Below are positions 46,009 to 56,190 of a stretch of 64,000 nucleotides of DNA, one piece after another. Source of the stretch: Chitinophaga vietnamensis (GTDB lineage Bacteria > Bacteroidota > Bacteroidia > Chitinophagales > Chitinophagaceae); the NCBI RefSeq assembly GCF_902167635.1, contig NZ_CABHMS010000005.1:62001-126000 (forward strand). Direction: 5' to 3'. The translations under genes were made by a program, and so were the position numbers. The notes beneath the pieces were generated by a model. The model made no database searches. It was not told the DNA's origin and worked only from the letters and a program-made list of their open reading frames with translations. Each line of letters starts with the position of its first letter. Positions within the stretch are counted from its first letter, which is position 1.

Positions 46009-48546
46009 ATGATAAAATATTTTCTGACCGGAGCGATGTTATTGATCTCTTGGCAAATGCGGGCATCGGCCCCAGCAGACTCGCTCCTGAAGCTCTGGTA
46101 CCGGCAGCCGGCCAAACAATGGGTTGAGGCCCTGCCGCTGGGTAATGGCCGTATCGGCGCGATGGTGTTCGGTGGCGTACAGGAAGAAGAGTTACAACTC
46201 AATGAAGGCTATCTATGGTCCGGCGCTCCGCGCGATGGGAACAACCCGGAAGCAAAAGTGTTGCTGCCGCAGATACGTCAGTTGCTTGCCGAAGAAAAAT
46301 ACATGGAGGCTGATAAAATGGCCCGCCAGATGATGGGCCGTTACAGCGCCCGCTATCTCACGCTGGGCAGCCTTTTCATCGATCAGGCACCGCAGGAGGC
46401 CACGCATTATCAACGTGAACTGGACCTGAATACCGGTATCAGCAAAGTAAGTTATACGGCTAACGGTGTCGACTATACGCGGGAAGCCTTTATCAGTTAC
46501 CCGGCGCAATTGCTGGTCCTGCGCTACCGGGCTTCGAAGCCTGGCGCGCTGAACTTCGATACCCGCTTTGCCAACCCCATGCCGCATCAGAACGCAGTGG
46601 TGAATAACAACTACCTGGTGATGAAAGGCCGCTGTCCTTCATATGTGGCAGCCCGCAATTATGAGCCGCAACAAATTGTTTACGGCGATGATGCCATCGC
46701 CTACGAAGTGCACCTGCAGGCGCGTTGCAAAGATGGCAAGGTGAAAACGGATACTGCCGGCGTGCATGTGAGCAAAGCTACAGAAGTAGTGCTGTTGCTG
46801 TCGATCGGCACCAGCTATAATGGCCCTGATAAATCGCCATTTAAAGAAGGGAAAGACCCGCATACCGCTGCCACAGCGCCTTTGCAGCGGGCTGGGTATA
46901 GTACCTACGCGCAATTGTTAGCTGCGCATTTACAGGACTATCAGCGTCTTTTTAAACGCGTATCGCTGGACCTCGGCGATGATGGCGCTGCCAGCGAACC
47001 TACCGATGAGCGTTTGTTGTCGTACACGGAGAAAGGCGGTAACCGCGATCCGCAGCTCACCACTCTCTTGTATCAATATGGCCGTTACCTGATGATTGCC
47101 GGCTCGCGCAGCGGCGGACCTGCCATGAACCTGCAAGGGCTGTGGAATAAGGAGTTGCAGCCACCCTGGGGATCGAACTATACGATCAACATCAACACTG
47201 AAATGAATTACTGGCCGGCTGAAACGGCGAACCTCTCCGAATGCGCTACGCCCTTGTTCAACTTCGTTGCTCAGCTCGCGAAGAATGGCCGCAAAACAGC
47301 GAGCGTGAACTATGGCGCCCATGGCTGGACGGCGCATCACAATGCCGATATCTGGGCGATGACCAATCCCGCCGGCGGCATCGATTTCAAAGATCCCAAC
47401 GGCAAGCCCACCTGGGCGATATGGCCCATGGGCGGGGCCTGGCTGAGCCGCCATCTCTGGGAGCATTATCTTTTTACCGGCGATAAAAAATTCCTGCAAC
47501 AGGTGTATCCTGATCTCAAAGGCGCTGCGGAATTTATGCTCGACTGGCTCATTAAAAACGACAAAGGTCAGTGGGTAACAAGCCCTTCTACCACACCGGA
47601 AAATAATTTTTTTGTGAATGGAAAACGCGAAGGCTCTGTGAGCATCGCCACTACCATGGACCTTTCCATTATCCGCGACCTGTTTGAAAATACCATCCGC
47701 GCGGCCGGCGAATTGCACGTGGATAATGCGCTGGTGGCCCGTTTGCAGCAAACCTTGAAAGAGATATATCCTTTCCATGCAGGTCAGTATGGTCAGTTGC
47801 AGGAATGGTACAAAGACTGGGACGATCCGAAAGATAGTCATCGCCATGTATCCCATCTCTATGGCTTGTTCCCCGGATATTTTATCTCGCCGCGCCATAG
47901 CGAAGTAATGGCTGCTGCGGCGAAACGCAGTTTGTTGCTGAGGGGCGATGGCGGCACCGGATGGTCCAAATCCTGGAAGATCAATTGGTGGGCGCGCCTG
48001 GAAGATGGCGACCACGCCTATACGATGTTGAACAAACAACTGTTTCTCGCCACCGCGCAACATGTGAGCACGGCTGATAACAGCGGCGGTTCTTATCCTA
48101 ACCTGTTTGATGCGCATCCGCCGTTTCAGATCGATGGCAATTTCGGCGTTACTTCCGGTATCACGGAGATGCTGTTGCAGAGCCACGATGGCGCTTTATA
48201 CCTGTTGCCGGCTTTACCAAAGGCATGGCCCCAAGGCAAAGTGAAAGGGCTGAAAGCAAGAGGCGGATTTGAGGTAGATATGGAATGGCAAGAAGGTAAA
48301 CTGGTGACGGCGGTGATCCGGTCAACGGCAGGAGGGAACCTCCGCATCCGCTCCCGGCAGCCATTGGAGATCGCTGGCAGTCATGCCGCCAGTGGCGTGA
48401 ATACCAACCCGTTTTATCGTATAGCCGGTCCAGTTAGTATTGAAGTAAAAGATAGCAGTCTGTTGCCATCGCTCGATCTGGTGCATATACATGAATATGA
48501 CCTGCCTACAGAGGCTGGAAAAACTTATATCATCAAGCGTTTATGA
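46009..48546 (+). CDS. GH95 alpha-L-fucosidase / alpha-L-galactosidase
   Basis: 845 residues, signal peptide ([19 protein letters not shown]). GH95 pattern from the start of the mature protein: [54 protein letters not shown]. In the (alpha/alpha)6 barrel: [39 protein letters not shown] and [20 protein letters not shown]. Inverting enzyme acting mostly on alpha-1,2-linked L-fucose (some members on L-galactose). Its stop TGA overlaps the next start in ATGA (48543-48546), indicating translational coupling with the following GH29. Confidence 0.95.
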   Translation: MIKYFLTGAMLLISWQMRASAPADSLLKLWYRQPAKQWVEALPLGNGRIGAMVFGGVQEEELQLNEGYLWSGAPRDGNNPEAKVLLPQIRQLLAEEKYMEADKMARQMMGRYSARYLTLGSLFIDQAPQEATHYQRELDLNTGISKVSYTANGVDYTREAFISYPAQLLVLRYRASKPGALNFDTRFANPMPHQNAVVNNNYLVMKGRCPSYVAARNYEPQQIVYGDDAIAYEVHLQARCKDGKVKTDTAGVHVSKATEVVLLLSIGTSYNGPDKSPFKEGKDPHTAATAPLQRAGYSTYAQLLAAHLQDYQRLFKRVSLDLGDDGAASEPTDERLLSYTEKGGNRDPQLTTLLYQYGRYLMIAGSRSGGPAMNLQGLWNKELQPPWGSNYTININTEMNYWPAETANLSECATPLFNFVAQLAKNGRKTASVNYGAHGWTAHHNADIWAMTNPAGGIDFKDPNGKPTWAIWPMGGAWLSRHLWEHYLFTGDKKFLQQVYPDLKGAAEFMLDWLIKNDKGQWVTSPSTTPENNFFVNGKREGSVSIATTMDLSIIRDLFENTIRAAGELHVDNALVARLQQTLKEIYPFHAGQYGQLQEWYKDWDDPKDSHRHVSHLYGLFPGYFISPRHSEVMAAAAKRSLLLRGDGGTGWSKSWKINWWARLEDGDHAYTMLNKQLFLATAQHVSTADNSGGSYPNLFDAHPPFQIDGNFGVTSGITEMLLQSHDGALYLLPALPKAWPQGKVKGLKARGGFEVDMEWQEGKLVTAVIRSTAGGNLRIRSRQPLEIAGSHAASGVNTNPFYRIAGPVSIEVKDSSLLPSLDLVHIHEYDLPTEAGKTYIIKRL

Positions 48547-50402
48547 AGATATTGAAGGGGTTAATTTTTAGTATAGGCCTTACCGTTATATCAGGACTAT
48601 CTCTTGCACAAGTGAAGGGAGATGATGACGGCGTGTTGTCGCAACGCGCGCAGCAGCGCGACCAGGCGGCGATCGACAGTGCTGTGAACGGCTGGTGGAC
48701 GGCCTCTATGAAGGGCCACGATGCGCGCATCGCCTGGTGGCGGGAAGCTAAATTTGGTTGCTTTATCCATTGGGGCGTATATTCCGTACCCGGCGGCGAA
48801 TGGAAGGGCAAGAAAGTAGAAGGCTATGCCGAGCATCTCATGCGCAAGGAAAAGATACCACGCAGGGAATATGCTACCCGCCTGATCCAGACATTTGATC
48901 CGGTGCATTTCAACGCAGATGCCTGGGTACGGATGATCAAAGCCGCCGGCATGCGCTATCTTGTGATCACCGCCAAGCATCATGATGGCGTAGCCATGTA
49001 TCCCACGGCCATCGGCGATTTCAGCATTAAACAATCAGCGTTCAGGCGCGATCCGATGGCAGAGCTATCGGCCGCTTGTAAGAAATATGGTATCCGTTTC
49101 GGTTTCTATTATTCACATGCCTTTGATTGGGAGCACCCGGATGCACCCGGCAACGACTGGGACTATGACAATCCCGGTGGTGACAAGAACCTCCATGGTG
49201 GCGCCAACTGGTATGATGTACATCCCGAGTTGCTGCCTAAAGCCGTGCGCTATGTAAATGAAAAAGCCATTCCACAGATTCAGGAGCTGTTGCGTAAATA
49301 TCACCCTGATATACTTTGGTTTGATACGCCGCACAAGCTGCCTTTGAGTGAAAATATCCGCATCCTGAAAGCCATCAGGGACGTGGATCAGCGGGTGGTG
49401 GTCAATGGCCGGCTGGCGCGCAGCGGCAGCATTTCTTTCGGGGATTATCAAAATACAGCCGACAGGCCCGCGGAGTTTTACCCGGTAACCGGCGACTGGG
49501 AGGCTATTCCCACTACCAATGAGTCCTATGGATATTCAAAATATGATAGCAGCCATAAGCCCGCATCGTTCTTTATCCGTTTGCTGGCCAAGGCGGCAGA
49601 CCGTGGCGGCAACCTGCTGATGAACATCGGGCCGGAAGGCGATGGCAGCATCGACCCGAGAGATACGGCGATCCTGCACGGCATTGGCGCCTGGATGCAG
49701 CAATATGGCGAAAGCATCTACGGTACTACTGCCTCTCCGCTGCCACCGCAGCCCTGGGGCGAAGTGACCCGCAAGGGCAAGCAGCTTTACCTGCATGTTT
49801 TTGCCTGGCCGGCTCAAAGGCCGCTCTACGTGGGCGGTTTGGAGGGCAAGATCACGCGCGCCTACCTGCTTGCCGGAAAGCAACCCGTGTCTTTCAAACG
49901 CATCAATGATAAGGACCTGGCGCTCACGCTGCCTGCCGTTGCGCCGGATAGTATCAACAATGTGGTGGTATTGGAGATGAAAGATATTGCCGCAGATACC
50001 GTGCGCGTGCTCGACACACAGGGCCTCACCAATCACCTGCTGGCCTACGATGCTACCGCGCATGGTAAAGGGTTTCAGCGTGGAGATGGTAAACAGGCCA
50101 GCTACTTTTTATCCGGGTGGAAATCCACCGGTCAATCCCTGAGCTGGAAATTACGTGTACCCGTTGCCGTTAATATGCAGGTAAATGTGAAATATGCCAG
50201 CACGGGCGGCGGTAAATATGTGATCAAAGTGGGAGATCAGCAATTGGATGGATCAGTGGAAAGTATTAAGGGCATTGCGTTACAGCCCGCGGGCACTGTT
50301 CGCCTGCCGGCAGGAACTTATGACTTGAGTATACAGGCAAGGGAAATAACAGGTAATGAGCTAATGAAATTATTTGAAGTACAATTGACAGCACATGAAT
50401 AA
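48543..50402 (+). CDS. Alpha-L-fucosidase, GH29, with C-terminal domain
   Basis: 619 residues, signal peptide [21 protein letters not shown]. Barrel landmarks: [39 protein letters not shown], nucleophile D261 in [12 protein letters not shown], and [19 protein letters not shown]. Longer than the GH29 at 33602; the last ~130 residues form a beta-rich module ([20 protein letters not shown]) like a carbohydrate-binding domain. The acceptor pocket residues differ from the other GH29 proteins here, so a separate linkage is likely. Coupled to GH95 by ATGA and overlapping the GH36 start by 8 bases. Confidence 0.93.
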   Translation: MKILKGLIFSIGLTVISGLSLAQVKGDDDGVLSQRAQQRDQAAIDSAVNGWWTASMKGHDARIAWWREAKFGCFIHWGVYSVPGGEWKGKKVEGYAEHLMRKEKIPRREYATRLIQTFDPVHFNADAWVRMIKAAGMRYLVITAKHHDGVAMYPTAIGDFSIKQSAFRRDPMAELSAACKKYGIRFGFYYSHAFDWEHPDAPGNDWDYDNPGGDKNLHGGANWYDVHPELLPKAVRYVNEKAIPQIQELLRKYHPDILWFDTPHKLPLSENIRILKAIRDVDQRVVVNGRLARSGSISFGDYQNTADRPAEFYPVTGDWEAIPTTNESYGYSKYDSSHKPASFFIRLLAKAADRGGNLLMNIGPEGDGSIDPRDTAILHGIGAWMQQYGESIYGTTASPLPPQPWGEVTRKGKQLYLHVFAWPAQRPLYVGGLEGKITRAYLLAGKQPVSFKRINDKDLALTLPAVAPDSINNVVVLEMKDIAADTVRVLDTQGLTNHLLAYDATAHGKGFQRGDGKQASYFLSGWKSTGQSLSWKLRVPVAVNMQVNVKYASTGGGKYVIKVGDQQLDGSVESIKGIALQPAGTVRLPAGTYDLSIQAREITGNELMKLFEVQLTAHE

Positions 50403-52185
50403 ACAAACGCTTTTGTCGTTGATATGCACGTTGATACTCGGGCTGACCGCCCGCGCCGGCGATGCCGATCGTTTTATCAAAGCGCTGAAAAGCAGCGCTG
50501 CCGCGGTTTTTCAGGAAGATGGCACTCCTGCTCCCGCCACCATCAAAGTGATCCGCAACTGGAATAATGAGCTATGTGATATTCGTATAGTCAATACCGG
50601 TAGTGCGCCGGTAAGATTGAAGGAAGTGGTACTTGGCGCGGTAGGCAAGGTATTGCCTGCCACCACTCCGATGTATGCAGAAGGATTCCAGATGTTGAGC
50701 CAAACGGCCGGCACTATCGGCCAGCCGGAAAACCTCGGCAATTACACTGATGCGGGGCATTACCGCATTCCGCAACCAGCGGGCTATCTGGCGGTATATA
50801 ACCTGTTGCGGCTCTATCCCGCAGGTGATGCACAGCTGTTGCTCGGATATACTTCCAGCAACAGGTTTGTGGGAAAGTTCTACATCTCCGCAGATACCAT
50901 TAAAGTAGCCACCGACCTGGAGAACCTGGAACTGGCTCCCGGCAAGGAGTTCAGGCTGGAAGAGCTGATGGTGGCCAGTGGCCGTGATGGCAATGCGCTG
51001 CTCAACAGGTTCGCTGATCGCATCCAGCATTTTCATCCAAGGCTGGTTTTCAAGGCGCCGCCCACCGGCTGGTGTTCCTGGTACTGCTTCGGCCCGAAAG
51101 TGACTGCGAAAAATATTTACGATAACCTCGATTATATCAAACAAAATATTCCTTCGCTGAAATATATCCAGATCGATGATGGCTATCAGCCGCATATGGG
51201 CGACTGGCTCTCCGTAGGCAATTCCTTCGGTGGTAATGTACAGCAGGTGCTGCATACGATCCGTGATAAAGGCTTTGAGCCGGCTATCTGGGTGGCGCCA
51301 TTCATCTGCGACAGCAATTCCACCATCTTCCAACAACATCCCGACTGGCTCGTGAAAGACGCCAACGGCAAGCCTTTGCGCAGTGATAACGTTTCTTTCG
51401 GCGGATGGCGCATGAAGCCCTGGTATGTGCTCGACGGTACCAATCCCGCGGTGCAGCAGCATTTGCAGGCATTGTTCCATACCATGCGCAACGATTGGGG
51501 CGTCACCTATTTCAAGCTGGACGCCAATTTCTGGGGCGCTATCCATGGCGGTTATTTCTATGATAAAAACGCCACCCGTGTAGAAGCCTACCGCAGGGGG
51601 ATGGCCGCTATCCTTAAAGGAGCCGGCGATGCATTTATACTGGGCTGTAACCAGCCACTGTGGCCTTCGCTGGGCCTTGTGCACGGCTCCCGTACCTCTA
51701 TGGATATCAAACGCAGCTGGACCATCTTCGAACGCTCCGGCCGTGAAAACCTGTACCGCTCCTGGCAGAACGGCCGCCTGTGGTGGAACGATCCCGATTG
51801 CCTCTTGCTCACCGGCGATATGCCCGATAATGAATACCGCTTCCATGCAGCGCTCATCTACGCTACAGGCGGCATGCTCCTGAGTGGCGACGATCTTACG
51901 AAGATCTCACCCGAACGGCTAAACGTTTTAAGGAAGGCAGTGCCGCCCACCGGCCATGCTGCCGCATTTGATAATACTGATTTTGAAACAGGAAGAATAA
52001 AGGTAGATGGAGAGGAAAGGATCGTGCTGCTCAACTGGGGATCATCTCCCCGGAAGATGACAGTGAAACTGAGCAAACCCGCTACCGTAGTGGATTACTG
52101 GACTGGTAAAGTATTGGGTAAATATAGTGGCAGCTATAGCGCAGAGCTGGCGGGCCATGATGGGCAAGTGATCACCCTCAAATAA
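50395..52185 (+). CDS. GH36-type alpha-galactosidase
   Basis: 596 residues, signal peptide ([19 protein letters not shown]). Retaining clan GH-D enzyme: GWCSWYCFGPKVTAKNIYDN near residue 225, IQIDDGYQPHMGDW near residue 260, nucleophile D376 in YFKLDANFWG and acid/base D437 in SRTSMDIKRSW. N-terminal beta-sandwich (~30-210) and a short C-terminal beta domain are present. Releases terminal alpha-galactose, though beta-L-arabinopyranosidase activity occurs in the family. Overlaps the preceding gene by 8 bases and precedes the lyase by 8, so it is in the same operon. Confidence 0.9.
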   Translation: MNKQTLLSLICTLILGLTARAGDADRFIKALKSSAAAVFQEDGTPAPATIKVIRNWNNELCDIRIVNTGSAPVRLKEVVLGAVGKVLPATTPMYAEGFQMLSQTAGTIGQPENLGNYTDAGHYRIPQPAGYLAVYNLLRLYPAGDAQLLLGYTSSNRFVGKFYISADTIKVATDLENLELAPGKEFRLEELMVASGRDGNALLNRFADRIQHFHPRLVFKAPPTGWCSWYCFGPKVTAKNIYDNLDYIKQNIPSLKYIQIDDGYQPHMGDWLSVGNSFGGNVQQVLHTIRDKGFEPAIWVAPFICDSNSTIFQQHPDWLVKDANGKPLRSDNVSFGGWRMKPWYVLDGTNPAVQQHLQALFHTMRNDWGVTYFKLDANFWGAIHGGYFYDKNATRVEAYRRGMAAILKGAGDAFILGCNQPLWPSLGLVHGSRTSMDIKRSWTIFERSGRENLYRSWQNGRLWWNDPDCLLLTGDMPDNEYRFHAALIYATGGMLLSGDDLTKISPERLNVLRKAVPPTGHAAAFDNTDFETGRIKVDGEERIVLLNWGSSPRKMTVKLSKPATVVDYWTGKVLGKYSGSYSAELAGHDGQVITLK

Positions 52186-52193
52186 CGATTATC

Positions 52194-53351
52194 ATGCGCA
52201 TTGCTTTGTTACTCATCTCCTGGATATTTTCACTGGCTGCCGGCGCGCAAACGCGCTGGCAGCAGCAAGTGATCAAAGACCTGAAACCAGCTATCATGGC
52301 GCGTGCCAGCTGGGCGGTGCAGCAGTTGCCACAAACGATTACAGCGTTCAAGTGCAGCCGCAGCGCCGGCGGCCTGCACGACTTTTATTCCGAAGGCGAT
52401 TACTGGTGGCCCGATCCGGCCAATCCTGAAGGGCCTTATATCCAGCGCGACGGACAAAGCAATCCGGAAAATTTCGTGGCGCACCGCGAGGCGATGATAC
52501 GTTTCAGTCGTATCATGGGCGCGCTGGCAGCAGGTTATATAACCAGCAAAGATCGGACTTACCTGAAAGCCGCTTTGCGGCACGTCCGTGCATGGTTTGT
52601 GGATCCCGCCACCCGCATGAATCCCAGCCTCTTGTATGCGCAGGCCATCAAAGGAAAAGCGACCGGCCGCGGTATTGGCATCATCGATACCATACAATTG
52701 CTGGAAGTAGTGCAGGCCTTGCGTATTATGGAAAAAGCCGGTGTGATACCGCCTGCCGACCTGGCCGCGATCCGCTCCTGGTTTGAGTTATACCTGCAAT
52801 GGCTTACCACGCATCCTTATGGGAAGGATGAGATGAATGCCGCCAACAATCATGGCACCTGCTGGGTGATGCAGGTCGCTGAATTTGCCACTTTCGCCCG
52901 CAATGATACCTTGCGGCAGTTTTGTATCAACCGTTACAAACAGGTGTTACTGCCCGCGCAAATGGCTGCTGACGGCAGTTTCCCGTTGGAACTTAAACGT
53001 ACTAAACCTTACGGCTACTCGCTGTTCAATCTCGATGCAATGAGTACGCTTTGCCAGATATTGAGTACCCCGAAAGATAATCTCTGGGAATATACGGCGA
53101 ATGCGCAGCAGAACATGCAGCGCGGCATCGCCTGGATGTATCCTTTTGTGAAAGATAAAAATAGCTGGCCTTATCCGCATGATGTGATGTATTGGGATAA
53201 CTGGCCGGTGGCGCAACCCTTTCTGTTGTTTGGCGCCGCCGCTTTCAATCGGCAGGATTACTATCAGCTGTGGCGCAGACTGGATCACGATCCGCAGGTG
53301 ACTGAGGTACTGCGCAACCTGCCTGTTCGCAACCCGCTTATCTGGTTATGA
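52194..53351 (+). CDS. Alginate_lyase-family polysaccharide lyase (PL5/PL38-like)
   Basis: 385 residues, signal peptide (ALLLISWIFSLAAGA). Matches the Alginate_lyase (PF05426) helical-toroid family: FYSEGDYWWPDPANPEGPYI near residue 65, the catalytic-site region NAANNHGTCWVMQVAEFATF near residue 220, and ELKRTKPYGYSLFNLDAMST near residue 265. Such enzymes cleave uronate-containing chains by beta-elimination; those in Bacteroidota loci are often glucuronan-type (PL38) rather than alginate lyases. Last gene of the GH2-GH95-GH29-GH36 operon, so a uronic acid is expected in the glycan. The exact uronic acid is not determinable. Confidence 0.85.
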   Translation: MRIALLLISWIFSLAAGAQTRWQQQVIKDLKPAIMARASWAVQQLPQTITAFKCSRSAGGLHDFYSEGDYWWPDPANPEGPYIQRDGQSNPENFVAHREAMIRFSRIMGALAAGYITSKDRTYLKAALRHVRAWFVDPATRMNPSLLYAQAIKGKATGRGIGIIDTIQLLEVVQALRIMEKAGVIPPADLAAIRSWFELYLQWLTTHPYGKDEMNAANNHGTCWVMQVAEFATFARNDTLRQFCINRYKQVLLPAQMAADGSFPLELKRTKPYGYSLFNLDAMSTLCQILSTPKDNLWEYTANAQQNMQRGIAWMYPFVKDKNSWPYPHDVMYWDNWPVAQPFLLFGAAAFNRQDYYQLWRRLDHDPQVTEVLRNLPVRNPLIWL

Positions 53352-53503
53352 TTTTCGTCAAAAAATAGGGTGTCTCTGTTGATAATTGAGAAAAAAATGC
53401 AAGTCTGGCCCCGCAGAAATTGCCAAATCGTTAAATCTTCCCGCATTGATATTATTAATCATGTTAATGTTTAATTTTAAGGACTATGCAAAAACTTTAG
53501 TGT

Positions 53504-53740
53504 ATGAGTTGGATGGACGACTTGTATGCGATTTACCAGAAACTGGATGCTACCGGTTGTGCAGAGGTAAAACGCAACATTATTAAAGCCCAGATGGATG
53601 GCTGTAGCAGGGGAGAGATTTATGTCCTGATATTACAGCAACTGATGCAGATCAAGCAGGAGAAGGCGCCTGTATATGAGCTGATCAAGGGAGAAGTAGA
53701 GAACATTATCCACTACAGCAACAAGCAATACCTGAACTAA
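53504..53740 (+). CDS. Small protein of unknown function
   Basis: 78 residues (MSWMDDLYAIYQKLDATGCA at the start), probably all-helical, no signal peptide or membrane segment, family not recognised. Rich in acidic and hydrophobic heptads (LQQLMQIKQEKAPVYELIKG). Its stop overlaps the stop of the convergent sigma-fusion gene by four bases (53737-53740). A 150-base gap after the lyase operon separates it from that unit. Could be a regulator or an adaptor, but nothing in the sequence decides this. Confidence 0.6.
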   Translation: MSWMDDLYAIYQKLDATGCAEVKRNIIKAQMDGCSRGEIYVLILQQLMQIKQEKAPVYELIKGEVENIIHYSNKQYLN

Positions 53741-55038
53741 GCTTTGAGTTCATCTATCAGTTTCTGTACCTTGAGATAGTTAGGAGCGCCTTCGGGGATT
53801 TTTAGCAACCACTCCAGGCAATCCTGTTTACGCCCTTCTTTCAGATAGCTAAGGCCCATATAAAATGCTGCTTCATAACGCAGGTCATTGTTACTATTAA
53901 AAACAGTGAGCAGGTCTTTGCGTGCCGGATCGAGCTGGTTGAGATCAACGAGGCATACGCCGCGATAGTAGCGGGCATAGGTGTTGTTGGGCTGATCGGC
54001 CAGCACTTTATTGAGCAATTGCAAGGCATCGCTGAAATGGCCGCGGTTAAATTCCCGGGTGATTTCATCAGAGAGGCGCATGCTGTCGTTTTCTATGGAT
54101 TGAATTTCCGTGGAGGCAAACTGGCTGTAGATATTTTTATGCCATGGGCTGATATACAGCAGGGTGGCCAGTCCGGCGGCGATAATGGCGGTAAGCACCA
54201 CAAATTTTCGTATAGGCATATTCGTGGAATCCCTGACAGAAAACCAGGCGTTGCGGTGGCCGAACAGCAGGTGCTGCAGTTCGTCGCGGTTGTTGTCGGT
54301 GCAGATCCTTTGTGCAAGCAGTTTGCGAATGAGGTCAAAGCGGCGTATCTGTGTGGTGAGAGCGGGATCGCTTTGCAGGCGGGCGCTGTAGGCTTTTCTG
54401 TTGGCTTCGCTGAGGAAGCCGGAGAGGAAAGCGTCGGCTTCTTGTATGCTGCTTTCGCTGAAGCTCTCCATCGGAGAGAGGTTGCTGTCGATCCGCTTGA
54501 ACAGCTCATGGAAGCAGGACGCGCGGCGTGCAGGCAGTTCTGCTATCGGTATTTTGGTAGCTACGGCAATATCTTCCTGTAGGTAGTCGGTGAGCGACCA
54601 GCGGATCAATCCCTTGCAATCATCTCCTAATTGCAGATAATGGTGATAGGCCAATCTTCTTTTCTCTCCTTCTTTCAACACATCTTCCACATCTTGTAAG
54701 TCATCGCGCGAGAGCGTAGCGGTTTCATCTGCTTCGAGGCCGGGAATGCGCTGTCCGCGCCGTTCCAGCTCACGTTCCCAGATACGTTTGCAAAGGAGTA
54801 ACAGGAAATTTTCAAAAGTGTTTACTTTCAGCGGGTGGCGTTTGGCGAAGTAGTAGATATCCATCAGGGCCTCTTCGAAGATGTGGGCGGCGTCTTTTAC
54901 GTTACCGCCTTTCTGCTGGATAAAACGGCCTGCTTTGGTGGCGAAGCGCTGATAAATGTGTTCAATAACTTCCGGTGTATGATGAAGCAAGCCCTCTATG
55001 TATTCCTGGTCGTTATTGGTTAAAGTGTCAGGTGACAT
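53737..55038 (-). CDS. Sigma-factor / anti-sigma-like / TM / TPR fusion protein
   Basis: 433 residues. Residues ~10-95 have the ECF sigma-2 pattern (VIEHIYQRFATKAGRFI, HIFEEALMDIYYFAKRHP, TFENFLLLLCKRIWERELER). Residues ~128-185 resemble sigma-4 (helices plus LQEDIAVATKIPIAELPARR). Residues ~195-245 match the cytoplasmic anti-sigma N-terminus (EADAFLSGFLSEANRKAYSA then LQSDPALTTQ). A single TM segment at ~277-297 (KFVVLTAIIAAGLATLLYIS) is followed by a C-terminal TPR-like region (~320-430; HFSDALQLLNKVLADQPNNT, DLNQLDPARKDLL, YEAAFYMGLSYLKEGRKQDC). This puts sigma-like and anti-sigma-like domains in one membrane-anchored chain with TPRs outside. Whether the sigma part binds RNA polymerase is unknown. 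Divergent from fecR. Confidence 0.8.
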   Translation of the reverse strand: MSPDTLTNNDQEYIEGLLHHTPEVIEHIYQRFATKAGRFIQQKGGNVKDAAHIFEEALMDIYYFAKRHPLKVNTFENFLLLLCKRIWERELERRGQRIPGLEADETATLSRDDLQDVEDVLKEGEKRRLAYHHYLQLGDDCKGLIRWSLTDYLQEDIAVATKIPIAELPARRASCFHELFKRIDSNLSPMESFSESSIQEADAFLSGFLSEANRKAYSARLQSDPALTTQIRRFDLIRKLLAQRICTDNNRDELQHLLFGHRNAWFSVRDSTNMPIRKFVVLTAIIAAGLATLLYISPWHKNIYSQFASTEIQSIENDSMRLSDEITREFNRGHFSDALQLLNKVLADQPNNTYARYYRGVCLVDLNQLDPARKDLLTVFNSNNDLRYEAAFYMGLSYLKEGRKQDCLEWLLKIPEGAPNYLKVQKLIDELKA

Positions 55039-55139
55039 ACGCTTGGTTTTTGCCTGTTCTGCTCTTACTAAAGTATTAAACCTTGCGGAGCTGGCCTAAT
55101 AAATTTAATTACAACATACGCATTCAGAATTTTGGTATA

Positions 55140-55237
55140 TTAGCCGCCGCAAGCACAGCAAATGTGCTGCAGTGGAGGAACACAGCAGAGGGTTACGGCG
55201 CCGGCGCCGTGGGTTCACAGGAAGGACAGTAGCAATT
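55140..55237. promoter_or_regulatory. Divergent control region with palindromes
   Basis: Between the sigma-fusion gene and fecR. ACGGCGCC GGCGCCGT at 55195-55210 is a perfect 16-bp palindrome; AGCACA (55152) pairs with TGTGCT nearby. No consensus TAnnTTTG was seen, which fits use of an alternative sigma factor but does not show it. Confidence 0.4.
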
Positions 55238-56161
55238 ATGTATCAGCCGACTACCGAGATTACAGATCTGATCATACGTTTTATCAATGCACCGCATGAT
55301 CCTGCATTGCAGGAACAGATCGCTATGCGTAAATCAGAGAGCGAAGAACAGGCCGCTTATATTGAACACATGCTTCAGGCCTGGTTGCAACCTGCCGAGA
55401 AAAAAACAGCTCCGCCACCTGTTACCATACCTTACTGGAAAACCTGGTCATGCGCTGCTATCACCCTTGCAGCGCTGCTGCTGGTACTAGGCGCATTTTA
55501 TTTCTTCCATCGCCCGCAAACATTGCTCTCCAATGTTAATCAAACCGGCTATATCGATTCCTTTATTCTCTCTGATGGCAGCAAGGCCGTGCTGAACAAG
55601 AATACCGCTATCCGCTATCCTGCGCGTTTTGAGAAAGGAAAAAGATATATGGAGATGAGCAGGGGAGAAGCCTATTTTGATGTGAGCGGCCATTCCGCTA
55701 CCATTTTCGAGATGAAAGTGAACGACGTTACCCTGCACACGGATGCTGCGGCCTTCAATGTGCGGGTAGATGAAAATGGCGTCATCCTATTTGTGGTACG
55801 CGGGAAACTATCGATGGAAGCGGGTTCCGGCGAGCCGCTATCTCTCACGGCCAATATGCAGGGTAGCTGGCAAAAGCAGCAGTTGCGGTCGGAACGCTTG
55901 CATAGCCAGGCTTCGCTGGCCTGGAAAACAGGCCGGCTGCGCTTTAACAACGTGCCATTGAAAGAAGTGCTGGATGCGGTGAATACCTATTACGATATCC
56001 AGGTGGAAGTGCCGCCTTCTGCACAAAGTGCGCTGCAACGCAAGCTAACCGCTAATTTCGATAGCGAAGGCCCCGAGCAGGTGTTGGCGGTGATCAGTAA
56101 AAAACTGAATGTTCATATTACCCGCGATAAAGAAGGGCGCTATTATCTCACCATCAAATAA
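55238..56161 (+). CDS. FecR-family anti-sigma factor
   Basis: 307 residues from ATG 55238; a longer frame from 55172 adds an arginine-rich stretch across a palindrome and is rejected. Cytoplasmic N-terminal domain (1-65), one TM (71-90, SCAAITLAALLLVLGAFYFF), FecR domain (~105-200: DSFILSDGSKAVLNKNTAIR, GEAYFDVSGH) and a C-terminal DUF4974/STN-like domain (~235-305: LRFNNVPLKEVLDAVNTYYD). It would hold a sigma factor at the membrane and respond to a TonB receptor. The neighbouring SusC proteins lack the STN domain that normally signals to FecR. The only sigma-like protein adjacent is the fusion on the other strand. Confidence 0.9.
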   Translation: MYQPTTEITDLIIRFINAPHDPALQEQIAMRKSESEEQAAYIEHMLQAWLQPAEKKTAPPPVTIPYWKTWSCAAITLAALLLVLGAFYFFHRPQTLLSNVNQTGYIDSFILSDGSKAVLNKNTAIRYPARFEKGKRYMEMSRGEAYFDVSGHSATIFEMKVNDVTLHTDAAAFNVRVDENGVILFVVRGKLSMEAGSGEPLSLTANMQGSWQKQQLRSERLHSQASLAWKTGRLRFNNVPLKEVLDAVNTYYDIQVEVPPSAQSALQRKLTANFDSEGPEQVLAVISKKLNVHITRDKEGRYYLTIK

Positions 56162-56190
56162 ATTTTGTTGTATAAATACGAGGTAGGTGT

